64,000 nt of DNA from Erysipelotrichales bacterium. Its GTDB lineage: Bacteria > Bacillota_I > Bacilli_A > Erysipelotrichales > Erysipelotrichaceae. Under the pieces are notes generated by a model, which saw only the letters and a program-made list of their open reading frames with translations, was not told the origin of the DNA and did no database searches. Position 1 is the first letter of the stretch; each line of letters begins with the position of its first letter. The position numbers were made by a program, and so were the translations under genes. Where the stretch lies: contig CAJTFG010000001.1 in assembly GCA_910575705.1 (NCBI GenBank), forward strand, positions 558,001 through 622,000, given 5' to 3'. Shown here piece after piece: positions 16,837 to 25,544 of this stretch.

Positions 16837-18264
16837 TACGCATATAGAAGTATTCATACCTAACGATGCTTTTTCTTTTTCCAGCATTGGTAAGATATAT
16901 TCCGTGTTATATTCTTCTACTTGTTGTATACTTCTTCCGATAAAGACAGAGGGCTCCATGATCGTGTAAAGATCCTCAAGAGATTGAGGAAAGGCAGGGT
17001 CTGCGGCGATCCTTTCTAATAAGTCGTTTCTTTTTCCTTCCTCTTTAACCAGACTGGCAGCCTGCATGGAATGGATCCGTATCCGCTCATGCAGTTCCTG
17101 ACGGTCACCACCGGCTTTTACGGCATCCATAAGGATCGTTTCCGTTGCCATAAAAGGAAGTTCTTCCATTAAATGCTTATGAATGACGTTTGGATATACA
17201 ACGAGATTTTTAGAAACATTTAAGTAGAGATTCAGGATGCCATCCACGGCAAGAAAAGCTTCGGGTATAGCAATTCGTTTATTTGCGGAATCGTCTAGTG
17301 TCCTTTCCAACCATTGCGTAGATGCCGTTATCGCAGGATTCAGCGCATCGCTGATCACATAATTTGCTAAGGAAGCCATGCGTTCGCTGCGCATTGGATT
17401 ACGCTTGTATGCCATGGCGCTGGAGCCGATCTGATGCTTTTCAAACGGTTCTTCTACTTCTTTTAAATGCTGCATGAGCCGTATGTCATTTGAAAATTTA
17501 TGAGCGCTTTGTGCAATTGCAGATAATGTATTTAAAATGCTCGTATCTATTTTGCGGGAATATGTTTGACTGCTCACAGGATAACAGGCAGCATATCCCA
17601 TCTTTTTCGCAATCAAAGCATCCAGTTGCTTTACTTTTTCATTATCCTGATCAAACAGTTTCATGAAGCTGGCTTGTGTTCCGGTCGTTCCTTTGCAGCC
17701 TAATAATTTTTTATGAGCTAAAAGAAAATCGATTTCTTCCAGATCCATCATCAGATCCTGCATCCATAAGGCAGCTCTTTTGCCGAGGGTGGTTGGCTGT
17801 GCAGGCTGAAAATGTGTAAAAGCTAGGGTGGGGAGACTTTTATATGTAAGAGAGAAGTCCGATAACTGTTTTATGATATTGATTATTTTCCTGCGAATCA
17901 GCCGGAGCGCTTCATGCATGATGATTAAATCGGTGTTATCGCCTACGTAACAGGATGTGGCACCCAGATGAATGATTCCTTTTGCTTTCGGACATTGTAT
18001 GCCATAAGCATATACATGGCTCATCACATCATGGCGTACTTCCTTTTCTCTTTGTATGGCTGTTTCATAATTGATATCTTCCTGGAATTGCTTCATCTGC
18101 TCGATTTGTTCATCGCGGATGGGAAGTCCTAATTCCTTTTCACTTTCTGCCAATGCGACCCATAATTTTCTCCATGTTGTGAATTTCTTTTCCGGAGAGA
18201 ATATATAGTTCATTTCATTGCTGGCATATCGGTTGGATAGCGGCGATTCGTATGTATGTTTCAT
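16834..18264 (-). CDS. purB: Adenylosuccinate lyase PurB
   Basis: 476 residues, all-helical fumarase/aspartase superfamily. The signature GSSAMAYKRNPMRSER contains the catalytic Ser loop, and TSCYVGDNTD is an active-site block. It acts on SAICAR and adenylosuccinate. It follows purC by 12 nt in a purC-purB operon, so consecutive steps are co-expressed, and GAAAGGAG precedes the ATG. Its product works downstream of PurA. Confidence 0.95.
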   Translation of the reverse strand: MKHTYESPLSNRYASNEMNYIFSPEKKFTTWRKLWVALAESEKELGLPIRDEQIEQMKQFQEDINYETAIQREKEVRHDVMSHVYAYGIQCPKAKGIIHLGATSCYVGDNTDLIIMHEALRLIRRKIINIIKQLSDFSLTYKSLPTLAFTHFQPAQPTTLGKRAALWMQDLMMDLEEIDFLLAHKKLLGCKGTTGTQASFMKLFDQDNEKVKQLDALIAKKMGYAACYPVSSQTYSRKIDTSILNTLSAIAQSAHKFSNDIRLMQHLKEVEEPFEKHQIGSSAMAYKRNPMRSERMASLANYVISDALNPAITASTQWLERTLDDSANKRIAIPEAFLAVDGILNLYLNVSKNLVVYPNVIHKHLMEELPFMATETILMDAVKAGGDRQELHERIRIHSMQAASLVKEEGKRNDLLERIAADPAFPQSLEDLYTIMEPSVFIGRSIQQVEEYNTEYILPMLEKEKASLGMNTSICV

Positions 18265-18276
18265 ATAAGCTCCTTT

Positions 18277-18981
18277 CTAAAGTTTCATACGGCGATAAAC
18301 TTCATGATAAGCATCTTCTATATTGCCCAGATCTCTGCGAAACCGGTCTTTATCTAAATGATCGCCGGTGGTCATATCCCATAGACGGCATGTATCGGGA
18401 GATATTTCATCCGCTAGGATAATCGTATTATGAAAACGTCCGAATTCCAGTTTAAAATCGATCAGCTGAATTTGAATAGATGCCAAATATGTTTGTAGGA
18501 CACTATTGATCTTTTTGCTGTATTCTTTAACCGCGGCAATTTCATCGGATGTTGCCAGTGACAGAGAAACAGCAATGGAAGAATTTATTAACGGATCACC
18601 TAACGTATCGTTTTTATAGGAAAATTCAATGGTGGGCTGTTTCAGCCCGGTACCTTCGGCAATACCGTATCGTTTAGAAAAACTTCCGGCGGCAATATTG
18701 CGGATGATTACTTCTAAGGGAATGATATCAACTTTTTTTACGATTGTTTCCCGTTCGCTTTCTGCTTTGATGAAATGTGTCGGTATATCATGTTTTTCTA
18801 AGAGCTGAAACAGATGGTTGCTTATGGCATTGTTTATGATTCCCTTTTGATGAATCGTTCCTTTTTTTAAACCGTTAAATGCGGTAGCATCATCTTTATA
18901 AGATACAAGTACCTGATCCTCACAAGGCAAGGCATATACCTTTTTCGCTTTTCCTTCATATAACAGTGTTAAATTTTTCAT
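18277..18981 (-). CDS. purC: SAICAR synthetase PurC
   Basis: 234 residues (family 235-240). It starts MKNLTLLYEGKAKKVY, with EVIIRNIAAGSFSKRYG and the late DFKLEFGR block. It couples CAIR with aspartate. Three ATGs in a row precede the coding sequence; the third has AAGGGAG at the right distance, so I place the start there. It is first in the purC-purB operon, behind a hexaloop leader shared with the glutamine synthetases. Confidence 0.95.
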   Translation of the reverse strand: MKNLTLLYEGKAKKVYALPCEDQVLVSYKDDATAFNGLKKGTIHQKGIINNAISNHLFQLLEKHDIPTHFIKAESERETIVKKVDIIPLEVIIRNIAAGSFSKRYGIAEGTGLKQPTIEFSYKNDTLGDPLINSSIAVSLSLATSDEIAAVKEYSKKINSVLQTYLASIQIQLIDFKLEFGRFHNTIILADEISPDTCRLWDMTTGDHLDKDRFRRDLGNIEDAYHEVYRRMKL

Positions 18982-18996
18982 CATCATTCTCCCTTT

Positions 18997-19043
18997 CATG
19001 AAAAAAACGCACGAAACCGAAGTTTCAGCGCCTTTGCTGATAT
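18997..19043 (-). promoter_or_regulatory. purC leader: ANTAR-type hexaloop and overlapping terminator
   Basis: On the minus strand UCAGC/GCUGA closes an AAAGGC hexaloop (19030-19035), the most stable of the four copies. The competing stem is GAAAC/GTTTC capped by TTCG and followed by TTTTTTT. The hexaloop's 3' arm and the terminator's 5' arm share bases. Confidence 0.65.
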
Positions 19044-19049
19044 GTAACC

Positions 19050-19078
19050 ATTATAATGTTCGATTGTATTTGTGTCAA
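19050..19078 (-). promoter_or_regulatory. purC-purB promoter
   Basis: TTGACA (19073-19078), 17 nt, TATAAT (19050-19055) on the minus strand: near-consensus. Confidence 0.85.
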
Positions 19079-19103
19079 TCGTATCTTTTGCGGATAAAAA
19101 ACC

Positions 19104-19135
19104 AAAAAACAACATAAAGCAGGATGTTGTTTTTT
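19104..19135. terminator. Symmetric hairpin with A and T runs
   Basis: AAAAAACAACAT pairs perfectly with ATGTTGTTTTTT. It sits between the divergent purC promoter and the next gene and would stop stray transcription in either direction. Confidence 0.5.
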
Positions 19136-19176
19136 GTATGCAAAATGTTCTTAACCCTTTTGTTTATAGGCATAAT

Positions 19177-19205
19177 TTGATATCCGATAACAACTGTGAT
19201 AGAAT
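19177..19205 (+). promoter_or_regulatory. Promoter of the 3D-domain lipoprotein gene
   Basis: TTGATA, 17 nt, TAGAAT, then AAAAAAGGAGG before the ATG. Confidence 0.7.
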
Positions 19206-19232
19206 ATTTTTGCTAAAAAAGGAGGCCGCCTT

Positions 19233-20072
19233 ATGAAATCCAGACATATTGCTGCTGCATGGATCGCCATGGCTTTTGTATTGAGCGGCTGTGTTTCCGC
19301 TTTGCCGATGGATAATAAGCAGATCGTACATTCTATTTATCATCCGATAGAAACGGCAACGGTTTCAGCAGAGGCAGAAGTTGTTGCGCCTGTTTTAACG
19401 ACCAATGTAGAGCGTGTTGAAACAATCGTGAGTCAAGCGCCGGAAGGTACGGTGTTTGATTCTGCCCAGACAGGAGGAGGTTTATCGTGGTTGATATCCG
19501 TTACCAAGGAAGCTTCACCTACCCTTCAGATAGAGGAATTTGAGATTGTAACGGATCAGGATGGCAATATCGTTTCTAAGAAATATTTGGAGGATCGCTA
19601 TCAGCTGATCGAAGGATCCCCGCAGATATCTTCATATGGGGGCGATGTCGTTGAGGGAAGTTATTTCTTTCCGAAGATGACAACATACGGTGTCGATTGT
19701 AAAGGTTGCGGCGGTGAGGTGACGGGCAGAGGCGGTACGGCATTGGGGATCAAACTTGATATACAAAAGGGCGTAAGACAGGCGGATGGTACTTATTTGG
19801 AAGGTATTACTTATAATGGATACTATCTTGTCGCAGCAGATAAAAATATACCATTAGGTTCTATTTTGGAAATAACGGAGCATAGTTTCAGCGGAGAAGG
19901 ATTGGTGCCGGGAGAACCTTTTAAAGCGATCGTTGCCGATCGCGGCGGTGCCGTTAACGGGGCTCATCTGGATATTTATGTAGGCAGTCAAAAAACGGGA
20001 AAAGTCACGAGGACCGGAGGCAGACAGGTAAAAGCTACGATTATATGTGTAGGAAGAAGCTGTTATCAATGA
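19233..20072 (+). CDS. 3D-domain lipoprotein, likely peptidoglycan-active
   Basis: 279 residues. A lipobox (FVLSGC) ends the signal peptide. A low-complexity linker is followed by a C-terminal 3D domain (double-psi beta barrel): MTTYGVDCKGCGGEVTGRGG, then VADRGGAVNGAHLDIYVG with the conserved Asp residues of the MltA/YabE/YuiC type. Such domains cleave or bind glycan strands outside the cell. Two Cys pairs suggest disulfides. Its TGA overlaps the ATG of the next gene. Confidence 0.8.
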   Translation: MKSRHIAAAWIAMAFVLSGCVSALPMDNKQIVHSIYHPIETATVSAEAEVVAPVLTTNVERVETIVSQAPEGTVFDSAQTGGGLSWLISVTKEASPTLQIEEFEIVTDQDGNIVSKKYLEDRYQLIEGSPQISSYGGDVVEGSYFFPKMTTYGVDCKGCGGEVTGRGGTALGIKLDIQKGVRQADGTYLEGITYNGYYLVAADKNIPLGSILEITEHSFSGEGLVPGEPFKAIVADRGGAVNGAHLDIYVGSQKTGKVTRTGGRQVKATIICVGRSCYQ

Positions 20073-20437
20073 GCGATAGTATAGAAAAAGATATCATACG
20101 TTTTTATGAAGCTTGTTTGTTTTCAAAAGAGTTTTGTCAAAAGGAAGACAATTTGCGAGGTCTTATTCATGAAGATTATATGGAATACGGAGCCAGCGGA
20201 AAAATCTATTGTCGACAAGAAGAGCTGAATTATCTCCTTTGTCTGAAAGAAGACCGTCCTATTGAAATTACTGATTTTCATCAAGAATATATAAAGGAAG
20301 ATGTTGTTCTTGTTCATTATCGTTCTAAACATTTAGATAAACAAACAGAAGCATTGCGTACTTCTGTTTGGGTGAAGACAGATGAAGGATGGAAGATCAA
20401 GTTTCATCAAGGTACTTGGATACTGGATATAACATAG
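20069..20437 (+). CDS. NTF2-like (DUF4440/SnoaL-type) protein
   Basis: 122 residues, starting at the ATG that overlaps the preceding stop (ATGA) with AGGAAGAAG upstream. The alternating Asp/Glu-rich strands, LIHEDYMEYGASGK near the start and VWVKTDEGWKIKFHQGT at the end, are the cone fold of DUF4440-like proteins. It is cytoplasmic, has no catalytic signature and its role is unknown. Cassette V1 follows 43 nt later. Confidence 0.65.
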   Translation: MSDSIEKDIIRFYEACLFSKEFCQKEDNLRGLIHEDYMEYGASGKIYCRQEELNYLLCLKEDRPIEITDFHQEYIKEDVVLVHYRSKHLDKQTEALRTSVWVKTDEGWKIKFHQGTWILDIT

Positions 20438-20479
20438 GAATTATGAGGGAAACCGAGAAAAAGGTTTTCTTTTTTTATG

Positions 20480-20739
20480 CAGAGCCGGACGCTGATAGAG
20501 ACCGGAGATATCCGATATATTATCGATTGTTCGACTAGTAAGATCAAGGCGACCTTTGGAATGTGCTGTTGCGGCATTTTGTATTCCGCTTGGACTGGAA
20601 TCCCATGCTTCTTCCCAAGGCTTTTGAGGCATAATACGAGGCCATGACATATTGGGTATTGCGGGAACTTCACAATTACTATCCGAATCAATACAATCAT
20701 TTTGCAAGGGGATCGTGTGGGCATATACAGAAATCGTGC
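20480..20739 (-). other. Variable cassette V1
   Basis: 5' box 20728-20739, 3' box 20480-20494, core 233 nt. The frame reads TISVYAHTIPLQND to GLYQRPALH without a stop. It has no hairpin element after the 3' box, where it abuts the host gene's end. The core is homologous to decayed V9. Its 5' flank is of the type encoding LFKAIGLGF. Confidence 0.8.
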
Positions 20740-20823
20740 CCTCATTATAATGAACCCCAGCCCAATAGCTTTAAACAAGGTTCCCCTTATGTATAAAATT
20801 TCATCCTTATTTTTCTGCCTTTC

Positions 20824-21093
20824 CCTCTGCATTGCATACCCCATGATAATGCTTATTATAATGATCGGATGCATTTATCAGAGCCGGACGCTGTACTCTG
20901 GTACTTCCAATGGAGTTAGAAGCAGAATCCCCGATATCTCCCCTGTTGGATGTAACATAAACAGGAAGACTTCGATTGGAGAAACTGGACATGTAGAAAA
21001 GCTCATAAGTACCGTTGGTAGTTTTCCATTGCAGATTTCGATCATAAGATTGTGCAAAAGTATATGCAATATAATGATGATAAGAAATCGTGC
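20824..21093 (-). other. Variable cassette V2
   Basis: 5' box 21082-21093 (one base changed), 3' box 20879-20893, core 188 nt. The open frame goes from TISYHHYIAY to RVQRPALINAS. The inverted-repeat element (20824-20878) is imperfect. It abuts the 5' flank of V1, so the two lie head to tail. Confidence 0.8.
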
Positions 21094-21173
21094 ATTTTAT
21101 GAAATAACCGCAATCCCTACCTATTAAAGTATAACCAGTCTGTTAAGAATATAAAATATAATTTAACAATATT

Positions 21174-21953
21174 CTATGATGAGAATATAGAGGTTATAAA
21201 GCCTTTGTATCCTTTTTCATAGATGGATATCAACCTTTGGATGCCCTCTTCCCGATATATATCAAATAAGTAAAACATACCGCCTATGGCAGTACATGCA
21301 TCCCAGAAAGAAGCTTGTTTCAAGTAGTTTAAAATATCTTTTTGCCGCAGGGGATCCTCTTCTTGTATAAATACAGATAGATAACCAAACGCATGCTCCT
21401 TGCGGGAATCGTAAGAAGGTTTATGAAATGGATATGTTTGGATGTCCTCATTCCAAGCCGTCAGAAGAGAAAATCCTTCGATGAAGGCTTCCCGATCCAG
21501 ATGATCTAAATAAGATTCGGGAACAGGGAGTCCTCGCTTTTTTATACATGATCTCATACATAACCGGCTTATATGATGCATCAAAATATAGGTCATCTCG
21601 GTAACGATCGGTGTATGATCGGCGATCTGTATCAGATCGATGAAGATATGATCTTGAAAATCGGATACCGTATGGTAGATATCAAAGCCGGAAGGCGCGT
21701 TTACCATGAGATGGACATGCATGCGATTCAGTATCTCATCATAGCTTTTTTCCAGTTCTCTGCACAGTGTGTGATTATAAAAGCGGTTCTCTTTTAAAAC
21801 CGGCAGGATGCGGCTGTGCAGTTCCATTACGATATCTTTTCGCTTAGGATCCGCCTTTGTTGTTTGCGGTGCTGCCGGATAATCGGCATAGACGCTTTCA
21901 TTAATTGCCTTATCTTCGATAAATTGCCGTATGACTTCATCGTGAACGATCAT
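21174..21953 (-). CDS. Hypothetical cytoplasmic protein, mostly helical
   Basis: 259 residues with no signal peptide or membrane segment. A central TEMTYILMHHISRLC stretch vaguely recalls a degraded HExxH-type zinc peptidase helix, but the Glu is missing and I would not assign one. AGGAGCG precedes the ATG. It is divergent from mnmE and convergent on cassettes V1-V2. No family recognised. Confidence 0.6.
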   Translation of the reverse strand: MIVHDEVIRQFIEDKAINESVYADYPAAPQTTKADPKRKDIVMELHSRILPVLKENRFYNHTLCRELEKSYDEILNRMHVHLMVNAPSGFDIYHTVSDFQDHIFIDLIQIADHTPIVTEMTYILMHHISRLCMRSCIKKRGLPVPESYLDHLDREAFIEGFSLLTAWNEDIQTYPFHKPSYDSRKEHAFGYLSVFIQEEDPLRQKDILNYLKQASFWDACTAIGGMFYLFDIYREEGIQRLISIYEKGYKGFITSIFSS

Positions 21954-22052
21954 AACGCTCCTCCTTTTTGAAGATTATAACATAAGAAATCCGGTTTATT
22001 ATTGCGTTACAAGAAAATAAAAAATATAATAGGACAGGAGAGAAGGGATACT

Positions 22053-23387
22053 ATGCTGAATGATACGATCGCGGCAATTGCGACCGGTGATGTAGACGGT
22101 GCGGTTTCTATCGTACGGTTAAGCGGAGACAGGGCAATAGAAATTGCAGATACGCTGTTTTCCGGTGATCTTTTGCATGCGGCATCGCATACGGTACATT
22201 ATGGATACATCATAGATCCGGTAAACGAGGAAGCCGTTGATGAAGTGCTGGTATCTGTTTTTCTTTCACCGAAGACGTATACATGTGAGAATGTGGCAGA
22301 GATCAACTGCCACGGTGGAAGATTTATTACAAAAAAAGTACTTCGATTATGTCTTTCTGCCGGGGCTCGTTTAGCAAAGCGCGGTGAATTTACACAGCGG
22401 GCTTTTTTAAACGGAAGGATCGATCTTACACAGGCAGAGGCGGTAAACGATATGATTGCGGCGGAAAATAATGCGCATGCACAGTTTGCGCTCAGCGGCA
22501 TCCGAGGCAGTGTTCAAAGGCTTCTGGATCCTTTTCTAGAAGAGCTTTTGGATATGATTGCCGTGATTGAGGTAAATATCGATTATCCCGAATATGATGA
22601 TGTGGAACATGTAACGAAAGAGATATTGCTGCCGAAGGCAGAGGCATGGGTTCATCGCATCGATGAGATTTTGAGAAAGGCTGAAAGCGGACAGATCGTG
22701 AAAGGTGGTATCCGCACGGCAATCATCGGCAAGCCGAATGTCGGTAAAAGCAGTCTTTTGAACGCTTTGCTGGAAGAAGAAAAGGCGATCGTAACCGATA
22801 TTGCGGGAACGACGAGAGATATTGTAGAAGGATATGTGCATTTGGATGGCATTACGCTGAACTTGATCGATACTGCGGGCATCCGTGAAACAGAAGATGC
22901 GGTAGAAAAGATCGGAATCACCCGTTCTTTACAGGCGATGGAAGAAGCGCAGCTCGTGATACTCGTATTGGATGGCTCCAAGCCGCTGGAGGAAGAAGAC
23001 AAGCGCTTGTTGGAAAAGGTGCAGGGAAAAACTTGTATTATCGTCTGCAATAAGGCGGATCTGGGGATCTTGCAGGAAGATCACATTTGTATTAGCGCTG
23101 CCAATCATGCGATCGACCCGCTTTTACATAAGCTTCGTGCGTTGTATGAAAAGCATCTGCTCGTATTGCAGGAGCCTTCCTTGCATAATGAACGTCAGAT
23201 CGCATGGATGATGCGGGCGAAACAAGCGATGCTGCAGGCGGTGTCTTCGTTACGTGCGGGAATGGAAGTTGATCTGATCGCTATCGATCTACAGGAAGCA
23301 TATACATCGTTAAAGGAAATATTAGGAGAGGTTCATAGAGACGATCTTTTAGATACGCTGTTTGCGAACTTCTGTTTAGGAAAGTAG
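22053..23387 (+). CDS. mnmE: tRNA modification GTPase MnmE
   Basis: 444 residues. The N-terminal folate-binding domain (MLNDTIAAIATGDVDGAVSI) is followed by helices and an inserted G domain: GKPNVGKSSL, DIAGTTRD, DTAG, NKAD. It ends FCLGK, matching the C-terminal CxGK motif needed for activity. It is partner of MnmG (4564-6426). The start was chosen at the ATG after GGAGAGAAGGGATACT; an upstream in-frame extension lacks a ribosome site. Confidence 0.95.
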   Translation: MLNDTIAAIATGDVDGAVSIVRLSGDRAIEIADTLFSGDLLHAASHTVHYGYIIDPVNEEAVDEVLVSVFLSPKTYTCENVAEINCHGGRFITKKVLRLCLSAGARLAKRGEFTQRAFLNGRIDLTQAEAVNDMIAAENNAHAQFALSGIRGSVQRLLDPFLEELLDMIAVIEVNIDYPEYDDVEHVTKEILLPKAEAWVHRIDEILRKAESGQIVKGGIRTAIIGKPNVGKSSLLNALLEEEKAIVTDIAGTTRDIVEGYVHLDGITLNLIDTAGIRETEDAVEKIGITRSLQAMEEAQLVILVLDGSKPLEEEDKRLLEKVQGKTCIIVCNKADLGILQEDHICISAANHAIDPLLHKLRALYEKHLLVLQEPSLHNERQIAWMMRAKQAMLQAVSSLRAGMEVDLIAIDLQEAYTSLKEILGEVHRDDLLDTLFANFCLGK

Positions 23388-23395
23388 GGATATCG

Positions 23396-24169
23396 ATGAT
23401 CATAGATACACATGCGCATATTACTTGTGATGCGCTGTACGCAAGAAAAGAGGAAGTCATAGAACAAGCCAAGGCAGCGGGCGTTGGCAGGATACTGATC
23501 GTATGTACGAATGCGGCAGAGGGTGAAAGAGCCTTGCGATTAGCGGATACAGATGATATGTTCGATGTTGCCATAGGGTTTCATCCGTGTGATTTATACG
23601 ATGTGGAGGAAAGCGACTGGCAGCGGTTGGAAGCTATGCTGGCTTTGCCGCAAGTGGTTGCGGTAGGGGAGATCGGCTTAGACTATCATTGGAAAGAGGT
23701 GGATAAAGATACGCAGAAGCGGGGATTTATCCGGCAGATAGAAATGGCGAATGCGATCGGCAAGCCTGTTTCCATACATATGCGAGAAGCAACGAGAGAC
23801 ACGCTGGATGTTTTAAAAAAGCATCTTCATGTATCCGGGATCATGCATTGTTTTAACGGAAGTGAAGAAACGGTGCGTGAGATTTTGGATATGGGGATGT
23901 ATATTTCCGTCGGAGGTCCGCTGACCTTTAAAAATGCCCGAGGACTTCCCGAAGTGATAAAAAGCGTTCCTTTGGATCGTCTGTTTGTGGAAACGGATTG
24001 TCCGTATCTTACACCGCATCCGCATCGGGGAAAACAAAATGAGCCGAAGTATATCGTTCATACGTTTGCTAAGCTTTGTGAATTAAAAGAAACGACAGTA
24101 GCGCAGGCAGAAGCGCAGATGCTTGAAAACTATCAGCGGTTATTTCGTAATGGTTGTGCATCCTCTTGA
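23396..24169 (+). CDS. tatD: TatD-family metal-dependent DNase
   Basis: 257 residues. Metal ligands sit in IIDTHAHI, VGEIGLDYHW, SIHMREA, MHCFNGS and ETDCPYLTPHPHRG. A TIM-barrel hydrolase acting on DNA ends or tRNA-type substrates. It follows mnmE by 8 nt and probably shares its transcript. Confidence 0.9.
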   Translation: MIIDTHAHITCDALYARKEEVIEQAKAAGVGRILIVCTNAAEGERALRLADTDDMFDVAIGFHPCDLYDVEESDWQRLEAMLALPQVVAVGEIGLDYHWKEVDKDTQKRGFIRQIEMANAIGKPVSIHMREATRDTLDVLKKHLHVSGIMHCFNGSEETVREILDMGMYISVGGPLTFKNARGLPEVIKSVPLDRLFVETDCPYLTPHPHRGKQNEPKYIVHTFAKLCELKETTVAQAEAQMLENYQRLFRNGCASS

Positions 24170-24184
24170 TGAGGATGCTTTTTT
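24158..24184 (+). terminator. Terminator of mnmE-tatD
   Basis: GCATCCTC/GAGGATGC with a TTGAT loop that contains the tatD stop codon, then six T. Confidence 0.85.
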
Positions 24185-24299
24185 GGTGGATAGCGTATAG
24201 AAAAAAGGTAGCGGCACATGATAATTTCAAGATATGCGTCTTCTTTTCTTCATTGCCGTCTGCATGGTTGTGATTCTGTTGTGTTTCTTTTAGATTTCT

Positions 24300-24328
24300 T
24301 TGTATTTTAAAATGCGGTTTGTTATAAT
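24300..24328 (+). promoter_or_regulatory. Promoter of upp-atp
   Basis: TTGTAT, 17 nt, TATAAT. The following genes run without a terminator to 31.8 kb, so this may be the main promoter of the ATPase operon. Confidence 0.6.
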
Positions 24329-24366
24329 ATAAACAGTATGTAAATGGAAATAAAAGGAGACATATT

Positions 24367-24987
24367 ATGCTGCATGTATTAGAACATCCGCTGATTACGC
24401 ATAAGCTGACACAGATGCGTAAAACGACAACGGGAACAAAGGATTTTCGTCAGAATCTGGATGAGATTGCTGGTTTGATGGCATATGAGATTACCAGAGA
24501 TCTTCCGGTAAAGCCGGTTCGTATTGAAACGCCGGTCAGTGCTTGTGATACATATGAATTGGAAAAGGATATCATTTTGGTACCGATCCTGCGTGCCGGT
24601 CTGGGTATGGTAAACGGCATTTGCGATCTGATTCCTACGGTGAAAGTGGCGCATGTCGGTTTATACAGAGATGAAGAAACGCTGGAACCGCATGTATATT
24701 TTGAAAAGTATCCGAAAGAGATCAAGGATGCGGTTGTTATAATCGTGGATCCGATGCTGGCTACGGGAGGAAGTGCCTGTGCCGCGATTGACATGGTAAA
24801 GCGTCAGGGTGCTAAAAATATCCGCCTCGTTTGTCTGGTAGGGGCACCGGAAGGCGCAAAAGAAGTGGAAAAGCATCATCCGGATGTGGATATCTATCTG
24901 GCTGCTTTAGATGAAAAACTAAATGAAAAAGGTTATATTGTACCCGGATTAGGGGATGCTGGAGATAGAATTTTCGGAACGAAATAA
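24367..24987 (+). CDS. upp: Uracil phosphoribosyltransferase
   Basis: 206 residues, full length. The PRPP loop is [15 protein letters not shown]; the N-terminus [18 protein letters not shown] is typical. It salvages uracil to UMP. Its place just before the atp genes is a common Bacillota arrangement. AAAAGGAG precedes the ATG. Confidence 0.95.
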   Translation: MLHVLEHPLITHKLTQMRKTTTGTKDFRQNLDEIAGLMAYEITRDLPVKPVRIETPVSACDTYELEKDIILVPILRAGLGMVNGICDLIPTVKVAHVGLYRDEETLEPHVYFEKYPKEIKDAVVIIVDPMLATGGSACAAIDMVKRQGAKNIRLVCLVGAPEGAKEVEKHHPDVDIYLAALDEKLNEKGYIVPGLGDAGDRIFGTK

Positions 24988-24988
24988 T

Positions 24989-25180
24989 ATGAGCAGTTAC
25001 CAAAAAGCGCTTCGTTTGATCTCTTCTATGGCGGTATCATCGGTATTGGCGATCTTTATCGGCAACTGGCTGGACGGCATCTTCGGGACAAGTCCATGGA
25101 TTTTGCTGGCCTTGCTTGTCTATGCGATCGGCGGCAGCTTGTATTTGCTTATTAAGGATCTTGGTGATGAGAATGGATGA
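24989..25180 (+). CDS. AtpZ/AtpI-type small membrane protein
   Basis: 63 residues with two membrane helices (about 10-27 and 37-56) separated by the short loop DGIFGTSPW. Small proteins of this kind open many atp operons and help Mg2+ entry or c-ring assembly. It begins 2 nt after the upp stop and overlaps the next gene. Confidence 0.75.
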   Translation: MSSYQKALRLISSMAVSSVLAIFIGNWLDGIFGTSPWILLALLVYAIGGSLYLLIKDLGDENG

Positions 25181-25544
25181 ACAAAGCATATATCGGGAAA
25201 TACGGAAGTACTCATATGTATTTATGTTGGTATGCATATTGCTGGGCAGCGCTTTGTTTTTGGATCAGGCTAAGGAGATCACCGTTGGTATCATTATCGG
25301 AACGCTATGTGGCATCATGGGGTTTCAGATGATCATTCGTTTCAGTGAGAAGATCCATGGGGACAGCGTTAATGTCAAAGGGGGAAGCTATTCCTCTTAT
25401 CTCAGACGGTACTTGCTGTATGCGATCGTGTTTGGGGCATGCGCGTATGTGGAGATCCCCTTATTGGCTGTATTGACAGGATATCTGTGTCATAAGGCAG
25501 CCATTGCATATTATTCGTTTATTCATAGAAAGGAGGATGATTAG
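25167..25544 (+). CDS. atpI: ATP synthase accessory subunit I-like membrane protein
   Basis: 125 residues with four membrane helices, the size of AtpI. It overlaps the preceding gene by 14 nt and ends directly before atpB. Starts at 25167 (MRMDEQ) or 25173 (MDEQ) are both possible; AAGGA lies 9 nt before the first. Position and topology support the call more than sequence does. Confidence 0.65.
   Translation: MRMDEQSIYREIRKYSYVFMLVCILLGSALFLDQAKEITVGIIIGTLCGIMGFQMIIRFSEKIHGDSVNVKGGSYSSYLRRYLLYAIVFGACAYVEIPLLAVLTGYLCHKAAIAYYSFIHRKEDD

Noticed and set aside
6462-19045. T-box, glutamine or ZTP riboswitch in the nitrogen/purine leaders
   Set aside because: Leaders are only about 50-80 nt and lack the conserved T-box, glnA-motif or pfl-motif sequences. 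The short hexaloop fits an ANTAR target better.
21174-21953. Zinc metallopeptidase call for the hypothetical protein
   Set aside because: The MHHISR segment lacks the Glu and spacing of HExxH, so no catalytic site can be supported.
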